Shown one piece after another: positions 62,858 through 64,000 of a DNA stretch of 64,000 nucleotides (its first letter is position 1; each line of letters begins with the position of its first letter). Below the pieces are notes generated by a model, which was not told where the DNA came from, ran no database searches, and worked only from the letters and a program-made list of their open reading frames with translations. This DNA comes from Chitinophagaceae bacterium IBVUCB1. GTDB taxonomy: Bacteria > Bacteroidota > Bacteroidia > Chitinophagales > Chitinophagaceae. The stretch covers positions 136,057-200,056 of the forward strand of contig NFUW01000001.1 of assembly GCA_002127285.1 (NCBI GenBank). The letters are read 5' to 3'. The position numbers were made by a program, and so were the translations under genes.

Positions 62858-63193
62858 ATGAATTGGATTGATTTATCGGACGAAGCGCAATTAGCGAGCA
62901 TTAAACAGGAGAGCGCAACCCAGCCTGTTGTTATCTTCAAACATAGTACCCGTTGCAGCATCAGCGTGATGGTAAAAAACAGGCTCGACAAGGCAGAACA
63001 GCCCGATGGTATTAAGTTCTACTACCTCGACCTGTTGCAGCACCGCAACATATCAAACAAAGTGGCAGAAGATTTTCATGTTCACCATGAAAGCCCACAG
63101 GTATTACTCATCAAAAACGGTGAGTGCATTTATGACGAAAGCCATAATGGTATTTTTGTAGAAGAAATAGCTGAGCAAGCATTTGCTAATTGA
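62858..63193 (+). CDS. ytxJ: Monothiol bacilliredoxin YtxJ
   Basis: 111 residues. Thioredoxin-like fold with the single-cysteine motif FKHSTRCSIS typical of YtxJ/BrxC-type bacilliredoxins, then FYYLDLLQHRNISNKVAEDFHVHHESPQVLLIKNG (cis-Pro region SPQ) and the C-terminal FVEEIAEQAF. Exchanges bacillithiol on protein cysteines after oxidative stress. Implies bacillithiol metabolism in this organism, consistent with Bacteroidota. Leaderless promoter. Confidence 0.93.
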   Translation: MNWIDLSDEAQLASIKQESATQPVVIFKHSTRCSISVMVKNRLDKAEQPDGIKFYYLDLLQHRNISNKVAEDFHVHHESPQVLLIKNGECIYDESHNGIFVEEIAEQAFAN

Positions 63194-63220
63194 TGTGATA
63201 ATGTGATAATTATCGAATCA
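63194..63220. repeat. Short AT-rich near-tandem repeat
   Basis: tgtgataatgtgataatt-type units between the converging ytxJ and MATE genes. Similar degenerate units occur at 8721-8750 and 62745-62785. Confidence 0.35.
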
Positions 63221-64000
63221 TCAAATAGTTTTCCCTTTCCATTTGCCGCTGCGCAGGTACAGGTAACTGATGATAAAGAGCGATGTCCAATACACAAATT
63301 CGGATGCCCAAGCCAATGCCAGTGGCAGCTTTGCACGCTCTATAACAATGTAACAATACACAAGATAGACACCAACGCAGGCTACTTCTATCAGCAGATT
63401 CACCATAGTATTCCCGGTACCTACTACCCCGTTGAACAATACGGTGGATAAAGACATAATAAGCGTTGCCAGTACAATCAGTTTGAGGCTGGGTAGCGAT
63501 AAAAGTATCAACGCGGCATCATCTCTGTAGAGCGATAAGAAAGCCGAAGGGAATAATAGTAAGGGCACACAAATAACGGTTGTGCATAACAAGCTCAGCT
63601 TGCCTATTTTTTTGATGACGGGTATCACTTCATTTTGCTTGCCCTGCCCTATTACGTTGCTCACCAAGGTATTGCAGGTGCTTGCAAAAGCCCATGTTAC
63701 CACGCTCACCGCGCCAAATACACTGCGCAATATCTGCGATGCTGCCAACTCTCGCTCGCCCAGATGCTCTACAAAAATGAAGAACACCTGCCAGCCCCCA
63801 ATGCTGAAAAGGTATTGCAGTATTAACGGGGCAGACACATTGAGGCTGCGGCGAGCCAATGAAAAATCGAATGTAGATTGGGTGAATACAGGGAATGTTT
63901 TTTGCATCTTGCGGAAGTAGAAGATGCCACACATCACGGCACAATATACTGCCTCTGCTATTACAGATGCTACGGCAGCACCATTCAGCCCCATTTGCGG
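63221..64000 (-). CDS. MATE-family multidrug/toxin efflux transporter (C-terminal part)
   Basis: At least 260 residues of the C-terminal portion; the frame continues past 64000, so the start is outside. About six membrane helices. QMGLNGAAVASVIAEAVY is the helix-7 region typical of MATE proteins, followed by APLILQYLFSIGGWQVFFIFVEHLGERELAASQILRSV and SNVIGQGKQNEV (the second-half version of the VGxxLGxG region). Na+- or H+-driven export of cations or drugs. Converges on ytxJ. Confidence 0.9.
   Translation of the reverse strand, partial: PQMGLNGAAVASVIAEAVYCAVMCGIFYFRKMQKTFPVFTQSTFDFSLARRSLNVSAPLILQYLFSIGGWQVFFIFVEHLGERELAASQILRSVFGAVSVVTWAFASTCNTLVSNVIGQGKQNEVIPVIKKIGKLSLLCTTVICVPLLLFPSAFLSLYRDDAALILLSLPSLKLIVLATLIMSLSTVLFNGVVGTGNTMVNLLIEVACVGVYLVYCYIVIERAKLPLALAWASEFVYWTSLFIISYLYLRSGKWKGKTI

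Noticed and set aside
1-64000. tRNA, rRNA or CRISPR arrays
   Set aside because: No T-loop signature, rRNA block or spaced direct-repeat array was seen on either strand by eye.

Overview
The window is a stretch of chromosome from a member of the Bacteroidota, most like the Chitinophagales. The placement is inference from gene content. Several secreted proteins end in type IX secretion (T9SS) type A sorting domains. PorP/SprF, a TPR/propeller/OmpA envelope protein, GEVED, YHYH, 2TM and YdeI/OmdA families are present. Many genes have the Bacteroidota -7 promoter box TAnnTTTG, often directly against the start codon. I recognise no tRNA, rRNA, CRISPR array, insertion sequence or phage gene. The gene content is mostly core and envelope functions, with a few accessory genes.

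Layout. 1-7.5 kb: 5' part of a soluble TPR histidine kinase, a 2TM protein, a small HExxH protein, an Asp-box beta-propeller T9SS cargo, an RlpA-like protein and a DEAD-box helicase. 7.5-15.3 kb: a REPIN-like hairpin pair, a bestrophin-like channel, a secreted protein resembling the C-terminal part of GldM, an acyl-CoA dehydrogenase, two GNAT acetyltransferases, YceI, small secreted proteins, a di-heme peroxidase lipoprotein with an unusual CX3CH haem site, and a methyltransferase. 15.4-28.9 kb: an OmpA-like protein with TSP3 repeats, a polyprenyl synthase, UvrA, a T9SS reprolysin-like protease, a copper-type P-ATPase, TsaE, a LysE transporter and PurF. 29-35.4 kb: an orphan T9SS sorting domain, an M1 peptidase fused to an Omp85-type barrel, a candidate small transcript, and an ECF sigma/anti-sigma/unknown operon. 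35.5-50.8 kb: a membrane pyrophosphatase, a glycosyltransferase, a thioesterase/YdeI pair, a large GEVED/PKD T9SS adhesin-like protein, OxyR, an M48 lipoprotein, PlsY, PrmA and the PorE-like/PorP pair. 51-57.6 kb: FtsK-LolA, then an MbnP-MbnH-YHYH cluster. 57.8-64 kb: a solitary AT-rich OLD-family ATPase/nuclease, two small envelope proteins, a roughly 350-nt transcription unit carrying a 26-residue membrane peptide, FabD, YtxJ and the C-terminal part of a MATE transporter.

How the genes work together. T9SS components (PorP, PorE-like) and at least four T9SS cargo proteins share the window. Envelope maintenance is represented by RlpA, LolA, OmpA-like proteins, the M48 lipoprotein, the M1-Omp85 fusion and PlsY. 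Redox and metal handling is represented by OxyR with Cys199/Cys208, bacilliredoxin YtxJ, a copper ATPase, two di-heme peroxidases and MbnP. The most interesting items are the MbnP-MbnH-YHYH cluster, the M1-Omp85 fusion, the probably transferred OLD gene, the REPIN-like pair, and two apparently unannotated small transcription units near 32.9 kb and 61.5 kb.
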